Shown piece by piece: positions 26,024 to 34,895 of a stretch of DNA of 64,000 bases. Both the position numbers and the translations under genes were made by a program. The DNA comes from Dinoroseobacter shibae DFL 12 = DSM 16493 (lineage in GTDB: Bacteria > Pseudomonadota > Alphaproteobacteria > Rhodobacterales > Rhodobacteraceae), in the NCBI RefSeq assembly GCF_000018145.1, contig NC_009952.1, positions 2,232,001 to 2,296,000 on the forward strand, in the 5' to 3' direction. The notes beneath the pieces were generated by a model. That model did not search any database. It was given only the letters and a program-made list of their open reading frames with translations, and had not been told where the DNA came from. Positions within the stretch are counted from its first letter, which is position 1. Every line of letters starts with the position of its first letter.

Positions 26024-26166
26024 TCATGTCGAGTGGCCTCCAAGCTTTATTTGGCGGCAGGTCGCTTGCGATACGACATCACGCCTTGGGTCCGGGCCCG
26101 TACACGGATTAGACTGGGAATGCCGCCGCGATTGGCGGCACGTTCTCCTGGAGCCGGGATCCGGAA

Positions 26167-26787
26167 ATGACCGAACGCATCCAAGCCCTGCAAGCGTTTC
26201 TGGACGCCGCACGACAGAGTTATGCCGCCCGCGCGACCGAGCCAGTTTCAGCGCGGTCCCTCGACCGTATCTTCAACAGCCTCGAGACCGCGGCCCCGAA
26301 CGCGGCCCCCATCGGCGCACGGTTGCCCGTCTGCACGCATCTCGACGCCCTCCTCGACCCTGCGCGGTTCGACGCGCCGGATCTGCGACACCTTGCGGAG
26401 TGCTTTGCCGCACTTGAGCCCGCGCTCCAGTGGCGCCGCCGCGAGGGGGGCGGTCCGGGGGCGAGCGCGCATTTCGCCGACGCCCACGCCAATGCCATGC
26501 TCGTCGGCCCCGGCGGGCTGGAGCCGCGCGACGATGTCTGGATCGGCATGTCGCTGCTGGCCCCGCATGTGCAATACCCCGATCACAGGCACAGCCCCGA
26601 AGAGACCTATCTCGTTCTCAGCCCGGGGGAGTTTCGGCAGGGCCGCGCGGGTTGGGTCCACGTCCCGCAAGGCGGCACCTGGTACAATCCGTTCAACGTC
26701 GTGCATGCGATGCGCGCCGTCGAAGCCCCGTTGCTGGTTCTCTGGGCGCTGCGGGAGAAGCCCGCACGCAGCGCCCCGCCCCCCTGA
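26167..26787 (+). CDS. DMSP lyase-like cupin (DddQ/DddL family)
   Basis: Cupin protein of 206 residues resembling the dimethylsulfoniopropionate lyases that release dimethyl sulfide and acrylate. The N-terminal half is helical; the cupin core carries Y137 and YPDHRHSPEETYLVL with H142, E146 and Y148, then H180 in NVVHAMR. From memory, the spacing Y-x4-H-x3-E-x-Y-x31-H matches the active-site tyrosines and metal ligands of DddQ. The C-terminus is short and Pro-rich. It follows creatinase on the same strand after a hairpin, so it may have its own promoter. Other cupin functions remain possible, and DddQ versus DddL cannot be decided. Confidence 0.75.
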   Translation: MTERIQALQAFLDAARQSYAARATEPVSARSLDRIFNSLETAAPNAAPIGARLPVCTHLDALLDPARFDAPDLRHLAECFAALEPALQWRRREGGGPGASAHFADAHANAMLVGPGGLEPRDDVWIGMSLLAPHVQYPDHRHSPEETYLVLSPGEFRQGRAGWVHVPQGGTWYNPFNVVHAMRAVEAPLLVLWALREKPARSAPPP

Positions 26788-26956
26788 GCGGCTTGTCCAA
26801 GGGCGGGCGGCCGTGCGCCCGGGCCAGCCTCCGCCGGGTTGTCGTCCCGCGTCGCATTGCCCGCCAGGCTGTGGCTGCCTAAGCTGACGCGATGATGGTG
26901 ACCGTGATCGACTGCGCCCCGAGGCGCTTGCCGCGCCACGCGGGCGCCCCGGCAGC

Positions 26957-27460
26957 ATGCGAGGTCGGGATGTGAACGCGCGAGTGCTGGCCTGGGCCAA
27001 CCTGTCGCTGCTGGTTCTGTTTCCCATCGCCTGGACCGCGCCGCTCTTGCGCGCGGGGCTGCTGCCGATCTTCGGATTGGCCGAGATTTCGGTGCTGTCG
27101 GGGGTCGCGAGCTTGTGGGACAGCGCCCCGGCGCTGGCCGCACTGGTGGCGGTGCTTGCCATTCTTGCCCCCTATGCCAAGACCCTGACCTTGGCGGCCG
27201 TGCAATTCGGGCTGCTTGCGAAGAAGCCTGTCTGGCTGATCTGGCTCGGGCGGCTGGCGATGGCGGACGTATTCCTGATCGCGCTCTACGTGGTCATCGT
27301 CAAAGGTGTCGGGCTGGCGCGGGTGGAGGTCGCCTGGGGGTTGGGGCTGTTCACGGCCTGTGTTCTGGCGTCACTGCTTTTCAGCTATCTCGCGGAGCGT
27401 CCGGGCGGTTTGACCACCGCCGCAGGATCGGGCAAGAGACAGGACCCGCACGGCCCGTGA
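26957..27460 (+). CDS. PqiA-like membrane protein
   Basis: Small integral membrane protein of 167 residues with about four helices, matching one PqiA (paraquat-inducible protein A) domain; the motif LGRLAMADVFLIALYVVIVKG is typical. PqiA proteins work with MCE-domain partners in envelope lipid transport in enterobacteria. No pqiB/MCE gene is adjacent here, and the single domain is half the size of E. coli PqiA. The start is uncertain between ATG 26957 and a GTG five codons later. Confidence 0.78.
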   Translation: MRGRDVNARVLAWANLSLLVLFPIAWTAPLLRAGLLPIFGLAEISVLSGVASLWDSAPALAALVAVLAILAPYAKTLTLAAVQFGLLAKKPVWLIWLGRLAMADVFLIALYVVIVKGVGLARVEVAWGLGLFTACVLASLLFSYLAERPGGLTTAAGSGKRQDPHGP

Positions 27461-27499
27461 CGCGGGCTTTGAGCCGTCCCATCATCCGGAGCGCCTGAT

Positions 27500-28867
27500 A
27501 TGGCCAAACCCGCCACCCGTTTCATCTGCGCCGAGTGCGGCGCCGCCCATTCCAAGTGGTCCGGCCGGTGCGACGGCTGCGGGGCGTGGAATTCGATCTC
27601 CGAAGAGGTGCCCCTGAGCGCGGGACCGTCGAAGAAGAGCCTCGGCGGGATCCGGGGCAAGAAAGTGCCCCTGGGCGATCTGGCAAGCGAGGACGCGCCG
27701 CCGCCGCGCCGGACCTCGCAGCTGGAGGAGTTGGACCGGGTGCTGGGCGGCGGGCTGGTGGATGCCTCCGCCGTGCTGGTGGGTGGCGATCCGGGGATCG
27801 GGAAATCGACGCTCTTGCTACAGGCGGCGGCGAGCTTTGCCCGGGCGGGGGCCAAGGCCGTCTATATCTCGGGCGAAGAGGCGACGAGCCAGGTACGGAT
27901 GCGCGCGCGGCGGCTGGGACTGGCCGATGCGGCGGTCAAGCTGGGGGCCGAGACCAACTTGCGCGACATTCTCACCACGCTGGAGGCCGAGGCGCCGGAT
28001 CTCGCCATTCTCGATTCGATCCAGACGCTCTGGTCCGACACCGTGGACAGCGCGCCGGGCTCGGTGGCGCAGGTGCGTGCCTGCGCCCATGAGCTGGTCA
28101 CCTTTGCCAAGCGGTCGGGCACCAGCGTGATCCTGGTGGGCCATGTGACCAAGGAGGGACAGATCGCGGGGCCACGGGTGGTCGAGCACATGGTCGACAC
28201 GGTGCTTTATTTCGAGGGCGAGCGCGGGCATCAGTTCCGCATTCTGCGCTCGGTCAAGAACCGGTTCGGCCCGGCCGACGAGATCGGCGTGTTCGAAATG
28301 ACCGGCGCGGGGCTGGCCGAGGTCGCCAACCCCTCGGCGCTGTTCCTGTCGGGGCGCGACGCGCCTGCCCCCGGCTCGGTGGTGTTCGCGGGCATCGAGG
28401 GCACCCGGCCGGTACTGTGCGAATTGCAGGCGCTGGTCGCGCCTTCGGCGCTCGCCAATGCGCGGCGCACGGTGGTCGGCTGGGACAGCGGGCGGCTGTC
28501 GATGATCCTGGCGGTGCTGGAGGCGCGCTGCGGCATCCCGTTCACCGGGCTCGATGTTTATCTCAATGTTGCGGGCGGCTTGCGCATCGGCGAGCCGGCG
28601 GCGGACCTCGCCGTGGCCACCGCGCTGCTCTCGGCGCGGGAGGATATCGCCCTGCCGGCGGAGATGGTCGTCTTCGGCGAGATCAGCCTTTCGGGCGCCC
28701 TGCGCCCCGTTGGCCAGACCGAAAACAGGTTGAAAGAGGCCGCGAAACTTGGTTTCACCAAGGCGCTTGCCCCGGCAGGCAGCAAGACGGGGACCACCTC
28801 GGGGCTGGAAACACGGCAGATGCCGGACCTGGCCACGGTGGTCGGGGACATGTTCGGGGCAGGATAA
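27500..28867 (+). CDS. radA: DNA repair protein RadA (Sms)
   Basis: RecA-related ATPase and DNA helicase that promotes branch migration in recombination. The 455-residue protein has all parts: zinc finger C10-x2-C13-x10-C24-x2-C27, Walker A GGDPGIGKST, the RadA-specific KNRFG motif (near 253) and the C-terminal Lon-protease-like domain (GGLRIGEPAADLAVATALLS). It is followed 22 bases later by cvpA. Confidence 0.97.
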   Translation: MAKPATRFICAECGAAHSKWSGRCDGCGAWNSISEEVPLSAGPSKKSLGGIRGKKVPLGDLASEDAPPPRRTSQLEELDRVLGGGLVDASAVLVGGDPGIGKSTLLLQAAASFARAGAKAVYISGEEATSQVRMRARRLGLADAAVKLGAETNLRDILTTLEAEAPDLAILDSIQTLWSDTVDSAPGSVAQVRACAHELVTFAKRSGTSVILVGHVTKEGQIAGPRVVEHMVDTVLYFEGERGHQFRILRSVKNRFGPADEIGVFEMTGAGLAEVANPSALFLSGRDAPAPGSVVFAGIEGTRPVLCELQALVAPSALANARRTVVGWDSGRLSMILAVLEARCGIPFTGLDVYLNVAGGLRIGEPAADLAVATALLSAREDIALPAEMVVFGEISLSGALRPVGQTENRLKEAAKLGFTKALAPAGSKTGTTSGLETRQMPDLATVVGDMFGAG

Positions 28868-28889
28868 GCCCAACAGGGGACGCGCGGGA

Positions 28890-29444
28890 ATGGACGGTTT
28901 TACTCTGGTGGACGGCATCGTTGCCGGTGTCATCGTGATCTCGGCGCTGCTGGCGTTTTCCCGGGGCCTCGTGCGCGAAGTCATGGCGATCGCGGGCTGG
29001 ATTGCGGCGGCCATCGTGGCCTTCCTGTTCGCCGGGGATGTCGAGCCCTTGATCAAGGAACTGCCCTATGTCGGACCGATCTTGCAGGACAGTTGCGAGT
29101 TGGCGATCATCGCCGCCTTTGCCGGGGTCTTTGCGGTCACTTTGATCGTGGTGTCAGTCTTCACGCCGCTCTTTTCCGGGTTGATCCACCGTACGGCCCT
29201 CGGCGGGGTGGACCAGGGGCTCGGCTTCCTGTTCGGGGCGGTGCGGGGCATCCTGCTGGTGGCTGTGGCGCTGCTGGCCTATGAACGCATCATGGTCAGC
29301 GACAGCATGGCGATGGTCGAGGACAGCCGGTCGGCGGAGGTGTTCGGCTCGCTCACCACACAGATCGAAGCGCAGATCCCCGAGGATGCGACTGGCTGGA
29401 TCGTCGGGCGGTACGAAGAGCTGGTGGGCAACTGCGGCGCCTGA
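28890..29444 (+). CDS. cvpA: CvpA-family membrane protein
   Basis: Inner-membrane protein of 184 residues with four hydrophobic segments and the family start FTLVDGIVAGVIVISALLAFSRGLVREV in register (shown in part: DGIVAGVIVISALLAFSRG). CvpA affects colicin V export and envelope function in enterobacteria; its exact role is unknown. The frequent linkage of cvpA to purF is kept here, with one small gene between them. The ATG at 28890 is chosen; the open frame before it overlaps radA. Confidence 0.92.
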   Translation: MDGFTLVDGIVAGVIVISALLAFSRGLVREVMAIAGWIAAAIVAFLFAGDVEPLIKELPYVGPILQDSCELAIIAAFAGVFAVTLIVVSVFTPLFSGLIHRTALGGVDQGLGFLFGAVRGILLVAVALLAYERIMVSDSMAMVEDSRSAEVFGSLTTQIEAQIPEDATGWIVGRYEELVGNCGA

Positions 29445-29759
29445 TCGGCCGGGGCCGCGGGACAGAATCACGCGCAACCGGCCCGTTTCGGCGCCGCTCG
29501 CCCCGGTTTTCCGAGGCACCGACGCGCGGCCTCGGGACCGATCCCCCGCGACCTCCCAGCGTAACGCTACGTCACATCCACAATTGAGAATTTTGCCTAG
29601 AGACGTTCAAAGCGGTTTGGTGTTAGCGCTCCCGCAGCAAGCTTACGACCCGGCCGCGGCACCCTTCACTCAGGTGCGGGCCCCAGTTGACAACCTGTAG
29701 TAACACCGCCCCATCCGGATTATCGGATGCGGCGCCGCCCCGTTTTGGGAGTATCGATC
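29445..29759. other. Intergenic region with possible structured RNA
   Basis: No gene is seen in these 315 bases. It is AT-richer than the flanks. GGTGTTA (29619-29625) can pair with TAACACC (29701-29707), enclosing an inner GCACC/GGTGC stem (29659-29663 with 29673-29677), so a roughly 90-base folded RNA is possible. TTGACA at 29687-29692 resembles a -35 element, but no -10 is well spaced. CATCCG/CGGATG (29712-29729) forms another dyad just before the next gene. Confidence 0.3.
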
Positions 29760-30230
29760 ATGACGCCCGCTTCTCACGTTTTCGCAAATTGCATCGTCGA
29801 CCGTTTCACCCGGGGCCAGCTGATGGACCTGACCGAGATGTATGCCACTCCGGTCGCGGTCTATTTCGGCGACCGCATTCTCGTCCTGCAGTCGCGCGAG
29901 GATCTGCACGCGGCCTTGAGCAGCTATCGCTCCATCCTGGTGCGGGCGGGGCTCGCCTTCATCCAGACCACGGTGATGGGCACCCCGCGCTTCGCCCAGG
30001 CACGGTTTTCCATGCGGGTGCGCAATACCTATTTCGACCAGAACGGCCACGCATTCGACGATTGCGAGGTCACCTATTTCATCGAACGCGATGCAACATG
30101 CGACTACGCCCCGAAGATCCGGCTGGCCGAATATGACCGCTGGCCCTGCGAAGACGAGGTCGCGGCCGCCGAGGCCCTGCGCCAGCTTGAAACCCCCACC
30201 CCTCGGGGCAGCCGCGCGATCCTGTTCTGA
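29760..30230 (+). CDS. Conserved hypothetical protein, NTF2/SnoaL-like
   Basis: Protein of 156 residues with no recognised catalytic motif. The pattern of an N-terminal helix (FANCIVDRFTRGQLMDLTEMYATPVAVYFG) followed by alternating strands (AFIQTTVMGT, RFSMRVRNTYFDQNG, DDCEVTYFIER), quoted in part, suggests a cone-shaped NTF2/SnoaL fold, used by many small-ligand binders. The ATG at 29760 (MTPASHVF) fits the fold better than a longer reading. It stands alone between cvpA and purF, on the same strand. Confidence 0.65.
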   Translation: MTPASHVFANCIVDRFTRGQLMDLTEMYATPVAVYFGDRILVLQSREDLHAALSSYRSILVRAGLAFIQTTVMGTPRFAQARFSMRVRNTYFDQNGHAFDDCEVTYFIERDATCDYAPKIRLAEYDRWPCEDEVAAAEALRQLETPTPRGSRAILF

Positions 30231-30377
30231 GCGCGATCGGGAGCGGCCTCGAGCCTTTGGGCCAGTCCGGCTAAGCGCGCCCGCGGCCGCGTCCCGCAGT
30301 TTCCATGATAGTTTCGTGACAGACGCGCTGCGACGCAGTATGACGAGCCCGACCTCTTCAAGGAATCGGAGCGCCCG

Positions 30378-31904
30378 TTGTCCCACCCAGACACGCCCGC
30401 CGACCGGCCGCCCAAGATGCCCCCGGCCCATCCGTTTGACTTCGACGCCGTGCGTTCCGATGACGGCGACGACAAGCTGCATGAAGAATGCGGTGTGTTC
30501 GGCGTTGTCGGCCTGCCGGAGGCCGCGAATTTCGTGGCCCTCGGCCTGCACGCGCTGCAGCATCGCGGCCAGGAGGCCGGCGGCATCGTCAGCCATGCGC
30601 CGGGAATCGGGTTCAACTCCGCCCGACGCTTCGGCTATGTGCGGGACAACTTCACCAAGGCGTCACTGATGGAAACCCTGCCCGGCCATCTGGCCATCGG
30701 GCATGTGCGATACTCCACCGCCGGCTCCAAAGGGCACACCCAGATCCGCGATGTGCAGCCATTCTTCGGCGAGTTTTCCATGGGCGGCGCGGCGATCGCC
30801 CATAATGGCAACATCACCAATGCCGATGCCCTTCGTCGCGAACTGATCGACCGCGGCTCGATCTTCCAGTCCTCCTCGGACAGCGAGTGCATCATTCACC
30901 TGATGGCACGGTCGCTGCAGCGCAACATCCCCGAGCGGATGAAGGACGCCCTGCGCCGCTGCGAAGGGGCGTTTTCTGTGGTCGCCATGACCCGCACCAA
31001 GCTGATCGGCGTACGTGATCCGCTGGGCGTGCGCCCGCTGGTGCTGGGCAAGCTCGGCGATGGATGGGCGCTCAGCTCGGAGACCTGCGCGCTCGACATC
31101 ATTGGGGCCGAGTTCGTGCGCGAGATCGAGCCGGGCGAGATGGTGGTAATCACCGAAAACGAAGGCGTGCAAAGCTATTTCCCGTTCGAGCGCCGCGCCA
31201 GCCGCTTCTGCATCTTCGAGCATGTCTATTTCTCCCGCCCGGACAGCATCATCGGCGGCCGGTCGGTCTATGACACGCGCCGCATGATCGGGGTGGAACT
31301 GGCCAAGGAAGCGCCCGTGGACGCGGACCTTGTGTGCCCGGTGCCGGACAGTGGCACGCCCGCCGCCATCGGCTACAGCCAGGAGTCGGGCATTCCCTAT
31401 GCCATGGGAATCATCCGTAACCAGTATATGGGCCGGACCTTCATCGAGCCGACCGAGCAGATCCGCAACATGGGCGTGCGTCTGAAGCTGAACGTCAACC
31501 GCGCGCTGATCAAGGGCAAGCGGGTGATCCTGGTGGACGACTCAGTGGTGCGCGGCACGACCTCGCGCAAGATCAAGGAAATGATCCTCGATGCGGGAGC
31601 CGCAGAGGTGCATTTCCGGATCGCGTCACCCCCGACCTCCTGGCCATGTTTCTACGGTGTGGACACGCCGGAGCGGGAGAAACTGCTGGCCGCCACCATG
31701 TCCGAGGACGAGATGTGCGCTCATCTGGGGGTCAACAGCCTGCGCTTCATCACGCTGGACGGGCTTTACCGCGCCGCGGGCGTTCCCGAAGGCCGGGACC
31801 CGGCGGCCCCTCGATATTGCGACGCGTGTTTTTCAGGCGAATATCCGGTGGCCCCGTCGGACATGCTGGAGAAAGGGTTCCAGCTGCGCCCCGCGGCGGA
31901 ATGA
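30378..31904 (+). CDS. purF: Amidophosphoribosyltransferase
   Basis: First committed enzyme of purine synthesis: makes 5-phosphoribosylamine from PRPP and glutamine. An N-terminal propeptide of about 37 residues precedes the nucleophile cysteine in HEECGVFGVVG (C38), so self-processing is expected. The glutaminase domain is followed by the PRTase domain with the PRPP loop VILVDDSVVRGTT. The predicted start is TTG at 30378, with AAGGAATCGGAG shortly before it; an in-frame ATG 13 codons later is an alternative. Its stop overlaps the next gene by ATGA. Confidence 0.96.
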   Translation: MSHPDTPADRPPKMPPAHPFDFDAVRSDDGDDKLHEECGVFGVVGLPEAANFVALGLHALQHRGQEAGGIVSHAPGIGFNSARRFGYVRDNFTKASLMETLPGHLAIGHVRYSTAGSKGHTQIRDVQPFFGEFSMGGAAIAHNGNITNADALRRELIDRGSIFQSSSDSECIIHLMARSLQRNIPERMKDALRRCEGAFSVVAMTRTKLIGVRDPLGVRPLVLGKLGDGWALSSETCALDIIGAEFVREIEPGEMVVITENEGVQSYFPFERRASRFCIFEHVYFSRPDSIIGGRSVYDTRRMIGVELAKEAPVDADLVCPVPDSGTPAAIGYSQESGIPYAMGIIRNQYMGRTFIEPTEQIRNMGVRLKLNVNRALIKGKRVILVDDSVVRGTTSRKIKEMILDAGAAEVHFRIASPPTSWPCFYGVDTPEREKLLAATMSEDEMCAHLGVNSLRFITLDGLYRAAGVPEGRDPAAPRYCDACFSGEYPVAPSDMLEKGFQLRPAAE

Positions 31905-32419
31905 TCCGGTTCCGGCCGCATCATTTCCTGTGCGCCCTGGGGTTCGAGGGCAAGGGCTATTCCGACCGGTTCACGGCCAACATGCACGAGATCGTGGTGA
32001 CGCGCCTGCGCGCGGCCGGTGGTGACGCGACCGAGATCACCGTGACTGCCCATACGGACGCGATCTGCGCGCCCTGCCCCAAGCGGCGCGGACGGCTTTG
32101 TGTGGATCAAGGCAAGATCGCGCGGCTGGACCGGGCCCATGGCACGGCGCTCGATCTGGCGGCAGGCGAGGTGATCACCTGGGGGCAGGCGCAGGACCGC
32201 ATGGCGCGGCTGGTGCCTGACGACCTGGACCGGATCTGCGCCGGATGCCGCTGGCTGGAGATGGGGATGTGCAAGGCGGCGCTGGCGCGGCTGCGGCAGT
32301 CGCGAACGGTCATGGACACGCCGTCGCTCGACCGGGACGCGGCACCAGAAGTCAGAGCCACCGAGGCATCCAGCGCGACCGTGGTTTCGGATCAGACCTC
32401 ACGCCGTGAGCCCGGATAG
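31901..32419 (+). CDS. DUF1284 family protein, cysteine-rich
   Basis: Protein of 172 residues whose first 130 match the DUF1284 pattern (IRFRPHHFLCALGFEGKGYS, quoted at its limit). Several cysteines and histidines (CAPCPKRRGRLC, CAGCRWLEMGMC) suggest binding of an iron-sulfur cluster or zinc. The function is unknown. Its ATG overlaps the purF stop (ATGA), so it is translationally coupled to purF. The last 40 residues are low in conservation-type features and may be disordered. Confidence 0.8.
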   Translation: MIRFRPHHFLCALGFEGKGYSDRFTANMHEIVVTRLRAAGGDATEITVTAHTDAICAPCPKRRGRLCVDQGKIARLDRAHGTALDLAAGEVITWGQAQDRMARLVPDDLDRICAGCRWLEMGMCKAALARLRQSRTVMDTPSLDRDAAPEVRATEASSATVVSDQTSRREPG

Positions 32420-32511
32420 ATCCGATCAAGACGATCCCAGCCTTCTCGGCAGAGAGCAGCGAGAACCCGGAGGCTCTCCAATCGGTGCCGCTAGCATGCG
32501 CGTCGGTCGCC

Positions 32512-32562
32512 GGGGCAAGCCCGTTGCAACGGGCTTAAGCGCCTTCCAAGGCGCTTGGCCCC
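32512..32562. repeat. Paired 20-bp palindromes, copy 1
   Basis: Two abutting palindromes: arms AAGCCCGTT/AACGGGCTT at 32517-32536 (core GC) and AAGCGCCTT/AAGGCGCTT at 32537-32556 (core CC). An outer stem GGGGC (32512-32516) with GCCCC (32558-32562) would close both into a three-way junction. It lies between the convergent purF-DUF1284 unit and bioY. The same pair in opposite order occurs at 36824-36875. Confidence 0.85.
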
Positions 32563-32574
32563 TGCACGAACGAC

Positions 32575-32600
32575 AACACCGCCCCAAGGGGCGGCGTTTC
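32575..32600 (-). terminator. Likely bioY terminator
   Basis: CCGCCCC (32579-32585) and GGGGCGG (32588-32594) form a tight hairpin that extends to AACxCCGCCCC/GGGGCGGCGTT with one mismatch, 29 bases beyond the bioY stop. It also follows the palindrome pair, so it could act for both converging units. Confidence 0.5.
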
Positions 32601-32628
32601 GCGATCAGAGTTATTCAGTGAAGCTGCG

Positions 32629-33222
32629 TCAGGCGCGGCGCAGCACCTTCCAGGCCCCGGAGACGATCAACGCCGCGATCACGGCCTTGACCGCATCGCC
32701 CAGAAGGAACGGCCCCATGAACCAGGCCCAGGCCTTGTCGGCGCCGATGCCGACCCAGCCGCCTTCGATCCCGAACGACGACGCCACCAGCATCGGCCAG
32801 GCCACGCCGGGAATATAGACCAGCGCCGAGGCCACCAGGGCCGCCACCGTCGTGCCGACGAAGCCTTTGGCGAACCCGCGCTCGGCGGCCAGCCCGGCGA
32901 TATAGGCCACGGCCACGAAGCCGATCAGGAAGCCCGCGGTCGGGCCGGCAAAGGCCAGTCCGTTCATGCCATTGGCAAAGACCGGCAGCCCCGCCAGGCC
33001 CTGGCCGAGATAGACCAGCACCGTCGCCGCCCCGAGGCGGGCGCCGAAGGCAAAGCCTACCAGCAGTATCGCCAGCATCTGCAGGGTCATCGGCACCGGA
33101 AACATCGGAACGCTGACCTGCGCCGCAACGGCGATGAAGAGCGATCCGCCCAGAACCAGCAGGGCCTTGCGCAGAAGTGTCGTCTCGCCGAACGCGGCTT
33201 GGGAGAGGGTCGTGGTGCTCAT
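32629..33222 (-). CDS. bioY: Biotin transporter BioY
   Basis: Substrate-binding (S) component of a biotin ECF importer, about 197 residues with six hydrophobic helices. Family blocks visible are SVPMFPVPMTLQMLAILLVG (quoted at limit), ARLGAATVLVYLGQGLAGLPVF and GPTAGFLIGFV. No bioM/bioN genes are adjacent; BioY alone can work in some bacteria or share a common energising module. Start is taken as ATG 33222 (MSTTTLSQ), with AGGAT 8 bases before it; ATG 33231 is a close alternative. It is divergent from an SDR gene. Confidence 0.93.
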   Translation of the reverse strand: MSTTTLSQAAFGETTLLRKALLVLGGSLFIAVAAQVSVPMFPVPMTLQMLAILLVGFAFGARLGAATVLVYLGQGLAGLPVFANGMNGLAFAGPTAGFLIGFVAVAYIAGLAAERGFAKGFVGTTVAALVASALVYIPGVAWPMLVASSFGIEGGWVGIGADKAWAWFMGPFLLGDAVKAVIAALIVSGAWKVLRRA

Positions 33223-33344
33223 CGCTGTCATCCTGTCGTTGCAGAGGTTACCTCGGTTGTTCCGTCCGCGCACGCCAAAGTCAAGCGCGACGCAGGTACA
33301 CACCCCCTTGCGCTCCCCCGACGCTCAAGCCTACACCCTCGCCC

Positions 33345-34010
33345 ATGGCATATGATCTGACCGACAAGATTGCGCTGGTTACCGGCGCCTCCCGCGGGCT
33401 GGGGCACGCAGTGGCCGAGGCCCTGGCCGCGCGCGGCGCCCATGTTATCGCACTGGCGCGGACCGTGGGCGCGCTCGAAGAACTCGACGACCGGATCCAG
33501 GCCGCGGGCGGCAGCGCGACGCTCGCGCCGATCGACCTGACCAAGGAGGATGCGGTTGCCGGGATCTGCCGGGCTATCTACGACCGCTGGGGCCGGATCG
33601 ACCTGCTGGTGCATTGCGCGGTCCATGCACCCACTCTGTCGCCGGTCGATCACGCCGCCCCCAAGGACTACGCCAAGACATTCGCCACCAATGTGGAGGC
33701 TACCCAGCGAGTGATCCGCATGGTCGCGCCTCTGCTCAACGAAGCCGCCGAGGGGCGCGCTATCTTCTGCGCCGATCCGCGGGCGGGCGAGAAATTCTTC
33801 GGGCTTTACGGGGCCTCCAAGGCGGCCGAGGCGGCCCTTGTGGCCAGCTGGGCCGCCGAGACCGTTCGGACCGGGCCGAAGGTCGCAAGCTTCACTCCCG
33901 CGCCCATGCCCACGGCCACCCGTGCCCGGTTCTTCCCCGGCGAGGATCGCACCGCCCTGAGCGCGCCTGCCGCGGAGGCCAAACGCCTGCTCGCCCTGCT
34001 CGACGCCTGA
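33345..34010 (+). CDS. Short-chain dehydrogenase/reductase
   Basis: Classical SDR of 221 residues with the NAD(P)-binding motif TGASRGLG (13-20), the structural NAT-like region FATNVEATQR and the catalytic YGASK. Substrate is not predictable. It is slightly shorter than most SDRs, lacking part of the C-terminal substrate loop. The ATG at 33345 is chosen because the frame upstream overlaps the bioY promoter. It may be monocistronic; surE begins 99 bases downstream. Confidence 0.9.
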   Translation: MAYDLTDKIALVTGASRGLGHAVAEALAARGAHVIALARTVGALEELDDRIQAAGGSATLAPIDLTKEDAVAGICRAIYDRWGRIDLLVHCAVHAPTLSPVDHAAPKDYAKTFATNVEATQRVIRMVAPLLNEAAEGRAIFCADPRAGEKFFGLYGASKAAEAALVASWAAETVRTGPKVASFTPAPMPTATRARFFPGEDRTALSAPAAEAKRLLALLDA

Positions 34011-34109
34011 GTGCCCTGCGCAGGGCGGGGGCGCGCCCGCTGCCCGGCCTCCCTTGTCCCCGCCGCGCGCCGCCGCTAACAGGGATCAGGGCAGACACAA
34101 GGGCAGATC

Positions 34110-34895
34110 ATGCGCATCCTCATTACCAATGACGACGGTATCAACGCCCCCGGGCTCGAGGTCCTGGCGGAAATCGCCGCCGAGATCGCTGGTCCGGGTG
34201 GCGAGGTCTGGACCGTGGCCCCGGCGTTCGAGCAGTCCGGTGTGGGCCATTGCATCAGCTATACCCAACCCACCATGATCGCCGAGCTGGGCCCGCGCCG
34301 CTATGCCGCCGAGGGCAGCCCGGCCGATTGCGTGATGGCCGGTCTCTATGACGTGATGAACGGCGATGCGCCGGACCTGATCCTGTCCGGGGTGAACCGG
34401 GGTAACAATTCCGGGGAGAACGCACTCTATTCCGGCACCCTGGGCGGGGCCATGGAGGGTGCGCTGCAAGGCCACAAGGCCATCGCGTTGTCGCAGTATT
34501 ACGGGCCCGCCATGGCGACTGCCGACGACCCGTTTGACGCCGCTCGCCGCCACGGGGTCGCGGTGGTGCGCAAGCTGCTGGCTGCGGATCAGTGGGGTGG
34601 GCCGGGTTACGGCACCTTCTACAACGTCAACTTCCCGCCGGTGCTGGCCGCCGGTGTGAAAGGGGTGCGCGCGGCCCCACAAGGACTTCGTTCGCATGCG
34701 CGGTTCCGGGTAGAGGCGCAGCTGTCGCCGTCTGGCCGGCGGTTCCTGTGGGTCCAGGGCAGTGCACAGAACGTGCCGGCCGAGCAAGGCAGCGACGTGA
34801 GTCTCAACCTCGACGGCTATATCTCGGTCACGCCCATGCGCGCCGACCTGACCGCCTATGACAAACTCGCCGACCTGGAGGCCGCCCTGGCATGA
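34110..34895 (+). CDS. surE: 5'-nucleotidase SurE
   Basis: Metal-dependent phosphatase of 261 residues acting on nucleoside 5'- (and 3'-) monophosphates, linked to stationary-phase survival. The N-terminal ILITNDDG motif holds the metal-binding Asp pair (D8, D9); [11 protein letters not shown] and [22 protein letters not shown] are further active-site blocks, quoted in parts. It starts a surE-pcm-nlpD group known from many proteobacteria. Its stop overlaps the pcm start. Confidence 0.96.
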   Translation: MRILITNDDGINAPGLEVLAEIAAEIAGPGGEVWTVAPAFEQSGVGHCISYTQPTMIAELGPRRYAAEGSPADCVMAGLYDVMNGDAPDLILSGVNRGNNSGENALYSGTLGGAMEGALQGHKAIALSQYYGPAMATADDPFDAARRHGVAVVRKLLAADQWGGPGYGTFYNVNFPPVLAAGVKGVRAAPQGLRSHARFRVEAQLSPSGRRFLWVQGSAQNVPAEQGSDVSLNLDGYISVTPMRADLTAYDKLADLEAALA

